DNA of 64,000 bases from Hyphomicrobiales bacterium (GCA_021730985.1 JAKFYI010000002.1:95858-159857), one strand, 5' to 3'; shown: positions 1 through 9,201, counted from the first letter of the stretch. The notes: generated by a model not told the origin, from the sequence alone. Program-made: numbers and translations.

Positions 1-634
1 GGTCGAGCCGCTGAAGTCGGACACAACGTATGTCCACTGCTGCGAGCTGAACGACACCGAATGGAAGCTCATCAAGGATTCCGGCGGCACGGTGTCGATC
101 GCCGGATACGTGGAAATGCTGATGGGTCACGGCAACCCGCCGACGCAGCGGGCAATCGATTTCGGCGTGCGTCCAAGCCTGAGCGTGGACGTCGAGACAA
201 CGGTGCCGACCGATTTCTTCACGCAGATGCGGACGATCCTGTCGCTTCAGAAGAGCCAGGCATGGGTCAAGCAGGCGGCGGGCGACAAGACCGCGCCGTT
301 CCTGAAGGCGCGCGACGTGCTGGAGTTCGCCACCATCGAGGGCGCCCGCGCCAACGGACTGGACAAGAAGGTCGGCACGCTGACGCCCGGCAAGGAGGCC
401 GACATCATCATGCTGCGCACCGACCGGCTCAACGTCATGCCGATGAACAACGCCGTAGGCGCGGTGGTCACCAGCATGGGGCCGCAGAACGTCGATACGG
501 TGTTCATCGGCGGCAAGGTGATGAAGCGCAACGGCCAGTTGGTCGGCGTGGATATGAAGCGGATCACCAAGATCGGCCAGGAGGCGCAGGCCCGCGCCTA
601 CAAGGCGGCGGGGGTCGAGAACAAGCGCCTTTGA
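1..634 (+). CDS. Amidohydrolase family protein, C-terminal part (5' end outside window)
   Basis: The reading frame is already open at the left edge (first whole codon at base 2), so only about 210 C-terminal residues are present. The sequence resembles the C-terminal half of cytosine deaminase / MTA-SAH deaminase / chlorohydrolase-type amidohydrolases. A VHCCELND stretch lies where those enzymes have a metal-binding His strand. SLSVDVE contains the likely metal-ligand Asp. The end has the usual GKEADIIML segment and a final beta-sandwich returning to the composite domain. The substrate cannot be read from the sequence. The next gene begins 63 bases downstream on the same strand, so a catabolic operon with the oxidoreductase and TctC proteins is plausible. 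Confidence 0.85.
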   Translation, partial: VEPLKSDTTYVHCCELNDTEWKLIKDSGGTVSIAGYVEMLMGHGNPPTQRAIDFGVRPSLSVDVETTVPTDFFTQMRTILSLQKSQAWVKQAAGDKTAPFLKARDVLEFATIEGARANGLDKKVGTLTPGKEADIIMLRTDRLNVMPMNNAVGAVVTSMGPQNVDTVFIGGKVMKRNGQLVGVDMKRITKIGQEAQARAYKAAGVENKRL

Positions 635-697
635 GACCTGCTAATCTGGCGTGGCCGGGCCCGGTTGGCCCGGCCATGAATTTTGCGGGGAGGCGAG

Positions 698-2287
698 ATG
701 GCCGACAAATTCGACGTCGTCGTCGCGGGCGCAGGCCACAACAGCCTGGTCGCGGCGGCCTATCTCGCCAAGGCCGGCTACCGCTGCCTGGTGCTGGAGG
801 GGCGCGACGTGGCGGGCGGCAACGTCGTCACCGAGGAACTGACGCTGCCGGGATTCCGGCACGACAGTTGCGGCACCGCGCACGTCATCCTTCAAGACAG
901 CCCGATGATGCGCAACGATGAGCTTGGCCTTGCCGGCTACGGGCTCGAATACATCCACCCGGAGATCGTCTGCCACGCGCCGTTCCTCGACGGCTCCTGG
1001 CTCACGCAGTACCACGACATCGAGCGCACGGTTGAGCAGTTCGCCAAGTTCTCCAAGAAGGACGCCGCCGCCTACCGGCGCATGTACAACGAGTATGATG
1101 CGATCAAGCCGCTGTTCGATGCGGCGTCTTACACGCCAATCGGGTTCGGCAAGCCGGTCAACGACCGCCTCAACGAGCATCCCGACGGCCGCAAGTGGCT
1201 GCGACGCCAGGCGCAGTCGGCGTGGGAGATCATCCGCGACAACTTCGAGGACGATCATTCGCGCTGCTTCATGCTTTGGATGGCGTTCCAGACCGTGACG
1301 CCGCCGGAATGGCCGATGACCGGGCGGCTCGCCTACTCGCTGGTATGGGGACGCCAGCGCTGGAGCTGGTGCATCCCGAAGGGCGGCTCGGGCGTGCTGA
1401 CCGAGGTGCTGGTGCGGCTGATCGAGGATCACGGCGGCACCATCCTGACCGGCAAGACGGTCGAGCGGCTGATCGTGGAGGGCGGGCGCTGCACCGGCGT
1501 CGAATGTGCCGACGGCAGCGCGTACCGCGTGGAGAAGGCGGTGCTCTCCACCATCCACATCAAGCATCTGATCGACATGGCGCCGCGCCAGGCCTGGGCG
1601 GATGATTTCGTGGAAGGCGTCGAGACCTGGCAGGCCGGGCCGACATTATTTGTGCAGCACTACGCGCTGAAGGAGCCGATGACGCTGCAGGGCGACGGCG
1701 GGCCGATCACGCCGATCGCCTGCGCCATGCTCTCCACCCCGACGCGCGCGCTGCGCATGGGCTACGACTTCGCCCGCGGCGTCGCCAACGTTGAGGAGCC
1801 GGTGCTTCTTGCGGTGAGCCCCACCATTGGCGATCCGAGCCAGGCGCCGCCCGGCCATCACACGCTGAAGATCATCGGCATGCAGCCCTACGAGCTGAAG
1901 GAGGGGCCGGCGCACTGGGACGCCATCAAGCACCAGGTCGCGGAGGCCAATCTGAACTGGCTGCGGCGCTTTTCGCCCAACCTGACCGACGACAATATCC
2001 TGGCTCGCGTGGTGGAAAGCCCGCTCGATCTGGAGCGCCGCAACCCGCACAACTGGCACGGCTCCTGCCACGGCGGCGCGCAGAATGCGGCGCAGGCGGC
2101 GGCGCTGCGGCCGGCGGCGGGCTGGGCGCAGCACCGTATGCCGATCCCCGGTCTCTATCAGACCGGCTCGACCACCCACCCGGGCGGGTCGATTTCGGGC
2201 GGTCCCGGTCGAAATGCCGCTGTGGTGATGCTCAGGGATTTTGGTAAGAGTCTGGACGAGGTGGTGGCGCGGGCGGGCAAGCCGTAG
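698..2287 (+). CDS. NAD(P)/FAD-dependent oxidoreductase, phytoene-desaturase-like
   Basis: This 529-residue protein starts with an ADP-binding Rossmann motif (G11-A-G13-H-N-S, acidic residue E34 ending strand 2) and ends with a glycine-rich FAD-contact segment near residues 495-515 (GSTTHPGGSISGGPG). That is the layout of the CrtI / PYROXD2 type of FAD-dependent oxidoreductase. ATG at 698 follows GGGGAGG at a good distance; a TTG five codons earlier is also in frame but less likely. No carotenoid genes are nearby. The neighbours are an amidohydrolase and solute-binding proteins, so a role in degrading an imported compound fits better than carotenoid synthesis. The substrate is unknown. Confidence 0.88.
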   Translation: MADKFDVVVAGAGHNSLVAAAYLAKAGYRCLVLEGRDVAGGNVVTEELTLPGFRHDSCGTAHVILQDSPMMRNDELGLAGYGLEYIHPEIVCHAPFLDGSWLTQYHDIERTVEQFAKFSKKDAAAYRRMYNEYDAIKPLFDAASYTPIGFGKPVNDRLNEHPDGRKWLRRQAQSAWEIIRDNFEDDHSRCFMLWMAFQTVTPPEWPMTGRLAYSLVWGRQRWSWCIPKGGSGVLTEVLVRLIEDHGGTILTGKTVERLIVEGGRCTGVECADGSAYRVEKAVLSTIHIKHLIDMAPRQAWADDFVEGVETWQAGPTLFVQHYALKEPMTLQGDGGPITPIACAMLSTPTRALRMGYDFARGVANVEEPVLLAVSPTIGDPSQAPPGHHTLKIIGMQPYELKEGPAHWDAIKHQVAEANLNWLRRFSPNLTDDNILARVVESPLDLERRNPHNWHGSCHGGAQNAAQAAALRPAAGWAQHRMPIPGLYQTGSTTHPGGSISGGPGRNAAVVMLRDFGKSLDEVVARAGKP

Positions 2288-2338
2288 GCGCCGCGCCGGT
2301 CAAATAACAGAACAACGGCGGAATTCAGGGAGGATAGG

Positions 2339-3307
2339 ATGAGACAAATCGGAAAATGGCTGTTCGGCGCAGCGGCCGTAGTAGCCGCAGGCGTGGCGGC
2401 AATCGCGCCCGCCTCGGCCCAGGGCTGGCCGACCCAGCGCATCACCATCGTGGTGCCGTTCGGTGCGGGCTCCGTGACGGACATCTTGGCGCGCATCTTC
2501 GCCGATGAGATGGGCCGGCGCTGGAACCAGCAGGTGATCGTCGAGAACCGCCCGGGCCTCGCCGGAACCGCCGCCGTCGCCAAGGCGACGCCGGACGGCT
2601 ACACGCTGATGGTGACATCCAACGGCCACACCGTCGCGGGCCTGGTCACCAAGGAGCGCCCGTTCGATCCGGTGAAGGACTTCGCCGGTATCACGCGGCT
2701 CGGCTCCGCGCCGCTGTTCCTGATCACCCACCCGGACGTGCCGGCCAAGAACCTCAAGGAGATCATCGAGCTCGCCAAGAAGGATCCCGGCAAGCTCAAC
2801 TTCTCATCGCCGGGCCTCGCCAGCACCACGTTCATTGCCGGCGCCCAGTTCCGCCGGGTCGCGGGCATCAACATCGTCCATGTGCCCTACAAGAGCGCGC
2901 CGGATGCCGTAACCGCGGTCATCCGCGGTGATGCCCAGCTCTACTTCGCGCCGATCAATCTCGCTCGCGACCAGTCGCAGGCCGGCAAGGTCCGCGCCAT
3001 TGCCGCTGCGACCGCGACGCGCATCCCGGAATTGCCGGACACGCCGACCTTCACCGAGGCGGGCCTGAAGTTCGTCTACGACTCCTGGTTCGGCCTGATG
3101 GCGCCGGCCGCGGTGCCGCAGGCGATCCGCGACAAGATCAGCAAGGATTGGGCCGACGCGATCAAAACGCCGGATGTCGCGAACAAGCTGAAGGCGCAGT
3201 TCCTGATCGGGGTCACCGACACGCCGGCCCAGATGGACAAGATCGTGGCCGACGAGACCGCGCAGCTCACCGAGACTTTCAAGTCGGCGGGCATCGGCGC
3301 GCAGTAG
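2339..3307 (+). CDS. Bug family (TctC-like) periplasmic solute-binding protein 1
   Basis: This 322-residue protein has a Sec signal peptide (hydrophobic core 9-24, cleavage probably after ASA at 27) followed by the Bug/TctC fold. IVVPFGAGSVTD, the loop that binds a carboxylate, NRPGLAGTAAV and PDGYTLM are diagnostic of tripartite tricarboxylate transporter receptors. ATG follows GGGAGGATAGG. No TctA or TctB membrane gene is present in the window, so it is an orphan receptor that must use a distant membrane pair or act in sensing. It lies 51 bases after the FAD oxidoreductase and is probably co-transcribed with it. The ligand is not predictable beyond a probable carboxylate or amide. Confidence 0.92.
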   Translation: MRQIGKWLFGAAAVVAAGVAAIAPASAQGWPTQRITIVVPFGAGSVTDILARIFADEMGRRWNQQVIVENRPGLAGTAAVAKATPDGYTLMVTSNGHTVAGLVTKERPFDPVKDFAGITRLGSAPLFLITHPDVPAKNLKEIIELAKKDPGKLNFSSPGLASTTFIAGAQFRRVAGINIVHVPYKSAPDAVTAVIRGDAQLYFAPINLARDQSQAGKVRAIAAATATRIPELPDTPTFTEAGLKFVYDSWFGLMAPAAVPQAIRDKISKDWADAIKTPDVANKLKAQFLIGVTDTPAQMDKIVADETAQLTETFKSAGIGAQ

Positions 3308-3329
3308 CAGAACCCATCGCTTCGATCCG

Positions 3330-3364
3330 ACGGCCGGCAGCATCCCGCTGCCGGCCGTTTTGTT
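3330..3364 (+). terminator. Rho-independent terminator after first TctC gene
   Basis: A near-perfect GC-rich stem (ACGGCCGGCAGC pairing with GCTGCCGGCCGT, loop of about five bases) is followed by a short T-rich tract at 3358-3364. It lies 22 bases after the stop of the first TctC gene, so transcription between the first and second TctC genes may be reduced. Confidence 0.75.
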
Positions 3365-3436
3365 TGCGCCGGAGCCCACTAGGCACGGCGCGCATTCGGC
3401 GCGAGACTGCGTTCAAACAGCCCGGGAGGATCACGC

Positions 3437-4393
3437 ATGAGCGCACACCGCAGGATGTTGCTTGCCGCGGCGGTCTTGGTTGCCAGCGCCGGATTTGCGC
3501 GAGGGCAGGTCTACCCCAGCCAGACCGTGCGGATCGTGGTGCCGTTCTCGGCCGGCAGCAGCACCGACAGCCTGGCCCGCGTTCTGTCCGACGAACTGAC
3601 CAAGCTATGGAAGCAGACGGTCGTGGTGGAGAACCGCCCCGGTATCGCCGGCACCAACAGCGTCGCCAAGTCTGCGCCCGATGGCTACACGCTGATGCTG
3701 ACCTCGAACGGCCACACCATCGGCGCGGTGGTGAACCCAAACCTGCCGTTCGATCCCGCAAACGATTTCGTCGGCGTGACCCCGGTGGCGAGCGTGCCGC
3801 AAGCTCTTATCGTGCCGCCGAACCTGCCGGCCAAGAACCTGCCCGAGTGGATCGCGCTGGCCCGCGCCAAGCCGGGCGAGATGAACTTTTCGTCGGCGGG
3901 CCTTGCCAGCACATCCTATCTCGGTGCGGAGATCCTCAAGCAGACCGCCAAGATCAACATCGTTCACTTGCCGCAGCGGGGCGCACCGGAGGCGGTCACC
4001 AGCGTGATGCGGGGCGACTCGCAACTGTTCTTCCTCAGTGTGCATCTGGCCACCGAACTGCATTCCAGCGGCAAGGTGCGTGCGATCGCGATCGCCAAGG
4101 ACAAGCGCACGCCGGTGCTGCCGGATGTCCCGACCGTGGCCGAATCCGGATTGCCGGAATACCAGTACGATTCCTGGTTCGGCGTGCTGGCGCCGGCCGG
4201 AACGCCGAAGCCGATCCTGGACAAGGTGAGCGCGGACATCGGCCATGTCCTGAAGAGCCCGGAACTCGCCGCGCGGCTGACCAAGCAGGGTGTCGAAATC
4301 CACGTCACCACGCCGGAGACGTTCGACGCTCAACTCAAGGACGAGGTGAAGCGCAATTCGGCGATGCTGCGCGCCGCGGGAGTGGGGAAGTAG
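3437..4393 (+). CDS. Bug family (TctC-like) periplasmic solute-binding protein 2
   Basis: This 318-residue paralogue of the preceding gene has a short signal peptide ending near residue 23 (FARG-Q), then IVVPFSAGSSTD, NRPGIAGTNSV and PDGYTLMLTSNGHT, closely matching the first copy. A strong GGGAGGA precedes the ATG. The two tandem copies share the SNGHT segment and spacing, which suggests local duplication followed by divergence in ligand preference. A terminator-like hairpin separates them. No transporter membrane subunits are adjacent. The gene is convergent with the CDF transporter, whose stop is 37 bases away. Confidence 0.92.
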   Translation: MSAHRRMLLAAAVLVASAGFARGQVYPSQTVRIVVPFSAGSSTDSLARVLSDELTKLWKQTVVVENRPGIAGTNSVAKSAPDGYTLMLTSNGHTIGAVVNPNLPFDPANDFVGVTPVASVPQALIVPPNLPAKNLPEWIALARAKPGEMNFSSAGLASTSYLGAEILKQTAKINIVHLPQRGAPEAVTSVMRGDSQLFFLSVHLATELHSSGKVRAIAIAKDKRTPVLPDVPTVAESGLPEYQYDSWFGVLAPAGTPKPILDKVSADIGHVLKSPELAARLTKQGVEIHVTTPETFDAQLKDEVKRNSAMLRAAGVGK

Positions 4394-4429
4394 CCTCCGG
4401 GCGATTCTTTCTCGCGCCTTCGGCGCAAG

Positions 4430-5797
4430 CTATCGCCGCGGCTCGGCGTGGCCGATCGCGCGCTTGATCGAAGGTGAGCGGCGGCGCAGCGCGCGCTCGA
4501 CCTCGTCCACCTTCTCGTGCACGGCCTGTACCGTGAGCGCCGGATCGACCCGGCAATGAAAATTGACGATCTCGCCATCGTCGGTCTCGCGGACCCGCAC
4601 GTTGTGGATGTCGCGGACAATGCCGCCCTCGGCTGCGATTTCGCCCAGCGTATGCTCGACCGCGCGGATACGCTCGGGTGGCGCTTCGCGTCCCGCGGCG
4701 TCGGCGGCCAGCGGCTCGATATGGGTTTCCACTTCGACGTCCGTGCCCAATTCCTCGCGCAACGCGGCCTCCAAACCGTCGGCGATGTCGTGCGCGCCGC
4801 CGAGCGGCAGCTTGCGGTCCACCTCGAGATCCAGCGAGACGGACAGCTTGCCGTGGATGTCGTGGACGGTGACATGGTGCACCGCCAGCCCCTGATTGCG
4901 GGCAATCACCATGACGCGCTCGATCACGCTCTCGTTGTCCAGCGCGCGCGGCGCGGTCGCGACGCTGACCTCGGCGCGGGGCAACACGGCGCGGATGGCT
5001 TCGGCGGCTTGGCGCTTGAGCAATTCGACGCGATCGAGCGGCAGGCTGCGGCTGACCGCCAGCACGATTTCCACGAACAGCTTGTCGCCGACCGGCCGGG
5101 CGCGGACGTTCTCCACGGCGACCACTCCGTTGACGTGCTCGGCGGCGCGGGTGATTGCGTCGGCTGAGCCGGGCGGCGCCGTGTCGGTGAGGGTATCGAT
5201 GGTGCGCCGGCCGAGCCGCCAGCCCGCCAGGCACACGAACACGGCCACCACCATCGCGGCGGCCGAGTCGGCCCAGGGATAGCCTGCCGCCACCGCGCAA
5301 AGACCGATGAAGACTGCGATCGACGACCACATGTCGGAACCGAAGTGCAACGCGTCGGCTTCCAGCGCCTCGCTCGCGGTCTTGTGCGCCACGCGGTAGA
5401 GCAGCCTTGCCCGGAAGAAATCGACCACGATCGAAATGCCGATTACCATGAACGCCCAAAACGTGGCTTCCACCGCATGGCCGTGACCGCGAAACAGTCT
5501 TTGCGCGGCTTCCCAGATCACCACGCCGGACAGCACGAACAGCAGGGCGGTTTCTGCGAGCGCGGTGATGCTTTCGATCTTGCCATGGCCGTAGTGGTGC
5601 TCGGCGTCGGCCGGCTTGCCGGATATCCGTACGGCGAAGTAGGTCATGATGGTGGCGAACAGGTCGATCAGCGAATGCGCGGCTTCGGATAACAACGCGA
5701 GCGATCCCGACAAGATGCCGACCACCGCCTTCGCCAGGGTCAGGCCGGCCGATACGAAGATCGACCCCAGCGCGACGCTTTCCTTCTCGCTTTGCAT
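4430..5797 (-). CDS. Cation diffusion facilitator transporter with triplicated C-terminal domain
   Basis: The N-terminal 200 residues are a CDF membrane domain with the paired metal-site motifs H41-x3-D45 in TM2 and H151-x3-D155 in TM5, as in FieF/ZitB Zn/Fe/Mn proton antiporters. FieF-type proteins are usually about 300 residues; this one is 455. The extra length is explained by three successive cytoplasmic dimerisation-type (ZT_dimer-like) units at about 211-282, 288-365 and 372-455. Each has an amphipathic helix followed by a beta-alpha-beta pattern and a VxxVRxRxxG- or VHxVxVHDxxG-like strand. Metal specificity cannot be assigned. The gene is transcribed alone and diverges from the third TctC gene. 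Confidence 0.9.
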   Translation of the reverse strand: MQSEKESVALGSIFVSAGLTLAKAVVGILSGSLALLSEAAHSLIDLFATIMTYFAVRISGKPADAEHHYGHGKIESITALAETALLFVLSGVVIWEAAQRLFRGHGHAVEATFWAFMVIGISIVVDFFRARLLYRVAHKTASEALEADALHFGSDMWSSIAVFIGLCAVAAGYPWADSAAAMVVAVFVCLAGWRLGRRTIDTLTDTAPPGSADAITRAAEHVNGVVAVENVRARPVGDKLFVEIVLAVSRSLPLDRVELLKRQAAEAIRAVLPRAEVSVATAPRALDNESVIERVMVIARNQGLAVHHVTVHDIHGKLSVSLDLEVDRKLPLGGAHDIADGLEAALREELGTDVEVETHIEPLAADAAGREAPPERIRAVEHTLGEIAAEGGIVRDIHNVRVRETDDGEIVNFHCRVDPALTVQAVHEKVDEVERALRRRSPSIKRAIGHAEPRR

Positions 5798-5922
5798 TCA
5801 GTGTCCTCGGCAGTCATGCGCCCGCACACGCAGATAATGCGACCTTTCGGCCGGCGCAAAGTCCTTGTTTGGGGGCAGCGGCCCACCTAATCTGAGGCCA
5901 CAAAATCTGAGGGAGGATTGCA

Positions 5923-6909
5923 ATGGTTTCGCAGGTCTGGCGCGCATTTGCCGCGCTTTCGCTTCTGACAATCAGTCTCAGCTCGCCGCTGCATGCGCAG
6001 AGCTACCCGTCCAAAAACATCACCATCGTTGTCCCGCTTGGCCCCGGCAGCGGCATGGATATTCTGGTGCGGCTGTATGCTGAAAAGCTGTCGCAGGCGC
6101 TGGGCAAGGCGGTGATCGTTGAGAACAAGCCCGGCGCCGCTACCATGCTGGGCGCGGCCCAGATCGCAAACTCGCAGCCCGATGGCCATACGCTCGGCGT
6201 GCTCACGAGCTCCGCGCTGTCGATCAATCAGCATCTCTACAAGCAGATGAGCTACAGCCCGGACAACGATTTCACGCCGATCAGTCTTTACGTGAAGTCA
6301 CCCTTGGTGCTGGTGGTCAATCCGAACGTGCCCGCCAAGACCGTTCCGGAGTTCATCGCGCTCGCCAAGAAGTCCAATCCGCCGATCACTTATGCCTCGC
6401 TGGGCGCGGGCGTGTTCCAGCACATTGCCATGGAGCTTGCGAAGCAGCGCCTTCAGTTCGACGCAACGCATATCCCCTACAAGGCGACCGGCCAGTCGGT
6501 GACCGATCTGGTGGCCGGGCACGTTGCGACCGGCTTTGTCGAAGCCGGCGCTTCCATCCCCGTGATCAAGGACGGCAAGCTTCGCGCGCTTGCGGTTTCA
6601 TCGACGAGCCCGCTGCCTCTGTTGCCCGAGGTGCCGCCGTTCTCCAAGGTTTCCGGAGCGGCCGATTTCGAAGCGGTGTCGTGGCATATCCTTGTCGTGC
6701 CGGCCAAGACGCCGAAAGAGATCGTCGACCGCCTGCACGCCGAGATGAAGAAAATCATGTTGGACGCCGATATGATCAAGCGGTCGGCCGACATCGGCCT
6801 GATCCCGATCGAGTCTCCTCCCGTGGCTGGCATCAACGACTACATCAAGTCGGAACGCGCCAAGTGGGGCGCGCTGGTCGATAAGCTGGGCCTCAAGGGG
6901 TCGATGTAA
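5923..6909 (+). CDS. Bug family (TctC-like) periplasmic solute-binding protein 3
   Basis: This 328-residue receptor has a signal peptide ending at LHAQ (about residue 26) and the family core IVVPLGPGSGMD, NKPGAATMLGA and PDGHTLGVL. It is more divergent from copies 1 and 2 than they are from each other. GGGAGGA lies just upstream of the ATG. The gene stands alone between a divergent CDF transporter and a strong terminator, so it is a monocistronic orphan receptor. The ligand is unknown; membrane partners are absent from the window. Confidence 0.92.
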   Translation: MVSQVWRAFAALSLLTISLSSPLHAQSYPSKNITIVVPLGPGSGMDILVRLYAEKLSQALGKAVIVENKPGAATMLGAAQIANSQPDGHTLGVLTSSALSINQHLYKQMSYSPDNDFTPISLYVKSPLVLVVNPNVPAKTVPEFIALAKKSNPPITYASLGAGVFQHIAMELAKQRLQFDATHIPYKATGQSVTDLVAGHVATGFVEAGASIPVIKDGKLRALAVSSTSPLPLLPEVPPFSKVSGAADFEAVSWHILVVPAKTPKEIVDRLHAEMKKIMLDADMIKRSADIGLIPIESPPVAGINDYIKSERAKWGALVDKLGLKGSM

Positions 6910-6935
6910 GGCTAATTGCCTATTCGTCGTGTTTA

Positions 6936-6966
6936 CGGGGCGCCGATTTCGGCGCCCCGCTTTTTT
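6936..6966 (+). terminator. Rho-independent terminator after third TctC gene
   Basis: Perfect nine-base stem CGGGGCGCC / GGCGCCCCG with a six-base loop, followed by a run of six T at 6961-6966. It ends the monocistronic TctC transcript and isolates it from the PepSY operon. Confidence 0.92.
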
Positions 6967-7149
6967 GTTTCGAGCGTGGCCGAGATTCCGAACTGCCATT
7001 AGAAAGGCTCCAGACTGAGGCAGTTTGGAATTGGCCTAAATCATTGTCTTTGCAACAGGTTTCGATCTTGGTTACGAACGGGCCGACATTCATTCGGCCA
7101 CGTTGATCGGCGCAGTCGATGCGAGCCCTGGACGCTCGGCAGGTTCTTC

Positions 7150-7776
7150 ATGAGACGAAAGCTGACGCTGGGCAGCCGTGCGTTTTGGCTGCGGCAAATG
7201 CGTCAATGGCATTGGATCAGCGCCGCGATCTGCCTGATCGGCATGCTGCTGTTCGCCGTCACCGGCATCACGCTCAACCACGCTTCGATCATCGAAGCCA
7301 GGCCCGCCGTCACCGCGATCACCAAGACGATGCCGCCGGATCTGCTGCGGCAGCTCAAGGCCGATCTGCCCAAAGGCAAAGGCATCGTTCCGCAGGCTCT
7401 GGCGAACTGGGTCTCCGGGCAGATGTCCGTCAGCGTTGGCGGGCGCGAGGCGGAATGGTCGGCGCAGGAAATCTATGTCGCGCTGCCGCGTCCGGGCGGC
7501 GATGCCTGGCTGAGCATCGATCTCGCCTCCGGCGAGGCCCGCTACGAGCGCACCGATCGCGGCTGGATCTCGTATCTCAACGACCTTCACAAGGGCCGCA
7601 ACACCGGCGCGGTGTGGTCGCTGTTTCTCGACGTGTTCGCCGTCGCCTGTGTGGTGTTCTGCGCCACCGGACTGGTGTTGCTGCAACTACTTGCCACCGG
7701 ACGTCCTTCGACTTGGCCGCTGGTGGCGCTCGGGCTGGTGATCCCGGCCTTGCTGGCCATCTTCTTCATTCACTGA
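7150..7776 (+). CDS. PepSY-associated transmembrane helix protein
   Basis: This 208-residue inner-membrane protein has an N-terminal RQWHW segment leading into a membrane helix (about 22-43), a periplasmic domain of about 110 residues, and two C-terminal helices (about 155-180 and 187-208). This is the pattern of short PepSY-associated TM proteins. His21, His44 and a His in LHKGRNTG near residue 147 could bind heme or metal, but that is inference. It is the first gene of a four-gene operon with DUF2271, DUF4198 and ApbE proteins, with tight spacing throughout. In such clusters PepSY proteins are thought to pass electrons across the membrane to flavinylated partners. Confidence 0.85.
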   Translation: MRRKLTLGSRAFWLRQMRQWHWISAAICLIGMLLFAVTGITLNHASIIEARPAVTAITKTMPPDLLRQLKADLPKGKGIVPQALANWVSGQMSVSVGGREAEWSAQEIYVALPRPGGDAWLSIDLASGEARYERTDRGWISYLNDLHKGRNTGAVWSLFLDVFAVACVVFCATGLVLLQLLATGRPSTWPLVALGLVIPALLAIFFIH

Positions 7777-7783
7777 GGTGACG

Positions 7784-8296
7784 ATGCGCGTTGTCCTGTC
7801 TGCGGCTCTCTCCGGCGTGATGGTGGCGCCCGCGCTCGGCGCGGAGGTGATGCTGACCGTCGGCATTCCAAGGCTCACCGTCGCTGAATACCACCGGCCT
7901 TACGTCGCGATCTGGCTGGAGCGGCCCGACCAGAGCTTCATCGGCAACCTGGCGGTCTGGTACGACCTCAAGCTCAAGGACAACGAGGGCACCAAGTGGC
8001 TGAAGGACATGCGGCAATGGTGGCGCCGCATCGGCCGCGACATGAAGATGCCGGCCGATGGCCTCAGCACCGCGACACGCCCGCCCGGCGATCACCGTGT
8101 CGTCGTCGATGCCGTCCAGGCGCCGCTCGCGGGTCTTGCCGAAGGCGAATATCACCTGGTTGTCGAGGCTGCCCGTGAAGTGGGCGGGCGCGAAATCCTG
8201 CGCATTCCATTCCAGTGGCCGCTGAAGGCTGCTGCGACCCACAAGGTTCAAGGCGGGCACGAACTCGGCGAAATCGTGCTCGATCTCAAGCCGTAG
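7784..8296 (+). CDS. DUF2271 protein with candidate FMN-attachment motif
   Basis: This 170-residue exported protein has a signal peptide ending near residue 20 (LGA-E) and a single DUF2271 domain. ATG 7784 is preferred because GAGG lies five bases ahead; a GTG two codons earlier is the alternative. D92-G-L-S-T-A-T98 resembles the D-x-x-(S/T)-x-A-(T/S) motif at which ApbE transferases attach FMN through a phosphoester to the last Thr, as in NqrC and RnfG. An ApbE gene lies in the same operon. Several conserved Trp (W44, W59, W72, W79, W80) surround the motif. The flavinylation itself is inferred. Confidence 0.82.
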   Translation: MRVVLSAALSGVMVAPALGAEVMLTVGIPRLTVAEYHRPYVAIWLERPDQSFIGNLAVWYDLKLKDNEGTKWLKDMRQWWRRIGRDMKMPADGLSTATRPPGDHRVVVDAVQAPLAGLAEGEYHLVVEAAREVGGREILRIPFQWPLKAAATHKVQGGHELGEIVLDLKP

Positions 8297-8313
8297 AAGG
8301 ACGGAGTATTGTC

Positions 8314-9174
8314 ATGAGAATTTCCTGGAAGTGGCCTGTTCTGGCGTTGTGCTTGTGCGTGCCGCTGACGGCCCACGCGCACCGCGCCTGGATGCTGCCA
8401 TCCGCCACCGTTCTGTCCGGCGACGATGTCTGGATCACGGTGGATGCCGCGGTTTCGAACGACCTGTTCTACTTCGAGCATTTCCCGCTGCGGATCGCCA
8501 ATCTCGGCGGCCCATCGCCGGAACTGCCGGGCGGGCGAGGGCGGGCGGCACAACTGTCGATCACGGCGCCGGACGGCTCCAGCGTGCCGCATCACAACGG
8601 CGCCACCGGCCGCTATCGCAGCACGTTCGATGTTCAGATCAAGCAGAAGGGCACCTACAAGCTGGCGGTTACCAATACGGGGGTGTTCGCCAACTACAAG
8701 GAAGGCGGGCAGGCCAAGCGCTGGTCCGGGGCGCTGGAAGCCTTCGCCAAGGAGGTGCCGGCGAATGCCGACGAACTGCGCGCCACCTACAACGAAACCC
8801 GCATGGAGGTGTTCGTGACGTCCGGCAAGCCCACCATGGCAACGCTGAAGGTAACGGGCAAGGGCCTGGAACTCGCCCCCGTCACCCATCCGAACGACCT
8901 GGTCGCAGGTACGCCCGCGGCCTTCCAACTCGTGCTCGACGGCAAGCCCGCGCCGAACGTCAAGGTGTCGGTGGTTCCTGGCGGCAACCGCTATCGCGAC
9001 AAGCTCGGCGACATGAGTCTCACCACCGATAGCGACGGAAAATTCACCGTCAAATGGCCCGATCCAGGCATGTACTGGATGGAGGCCGTGGTGCGTGACG
9101 AGAATGGTCCGTCGAAGGAGATCAAGCAGCGGCGTGCGGGCTACATCGCGACGCTTGAGGTGATGCCGCCGTAG
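8314..9174 (+). CDS. DUF4198 domain periplasmic protein
   Basis: This 286-residue protein has a signal peptide ending at AHA (about residue 22), immediately followed by HRAWMLPS, the His-rich mature N-terminus typical of DUF4198 / NikM-like proteins. The fold is expected to be two beta-sandwich modules, the second starting near residue 200 (FQLVLDGKPAPNVKVSVVPGG). Some family members bind metal through the mature N-terminal His. The gene follows DUF2271 by 17 bases and precedes ApbE by 27. It probably supports metal handling or structural presentation in the same periplasmic redox module. The exact role is not known. Confidence 0.85.
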   Translation: MRISWKWPVLALCLCVPLTAHAHRAWMLPSATVLSGDDVWITVDAAVSNDLFYFEHFPLRIANLGGPSPELPGGRGRAAQLSITAPDGSSVPHHNGATGRYRSTFDVQIKQKGTYKLAVTNTGVFANYKEGGQAKRWSGALEAFAKEVPANADELRATYNETRMEVFVTSGKPTMATLKVTGKGLELAPVTHPNDLVAGTPAAFQLVLDGKPAPNVKVSVVPGGNRYRDKLGDMSLTTDSDGKFTVKWPDPGMYWMEAVVRDENGPSKEIKQRRAGYIATLEVMPP

Positions 9175-9201
9175 GACCCGCTCGCAAAACAGAAATCTGT
9201 G

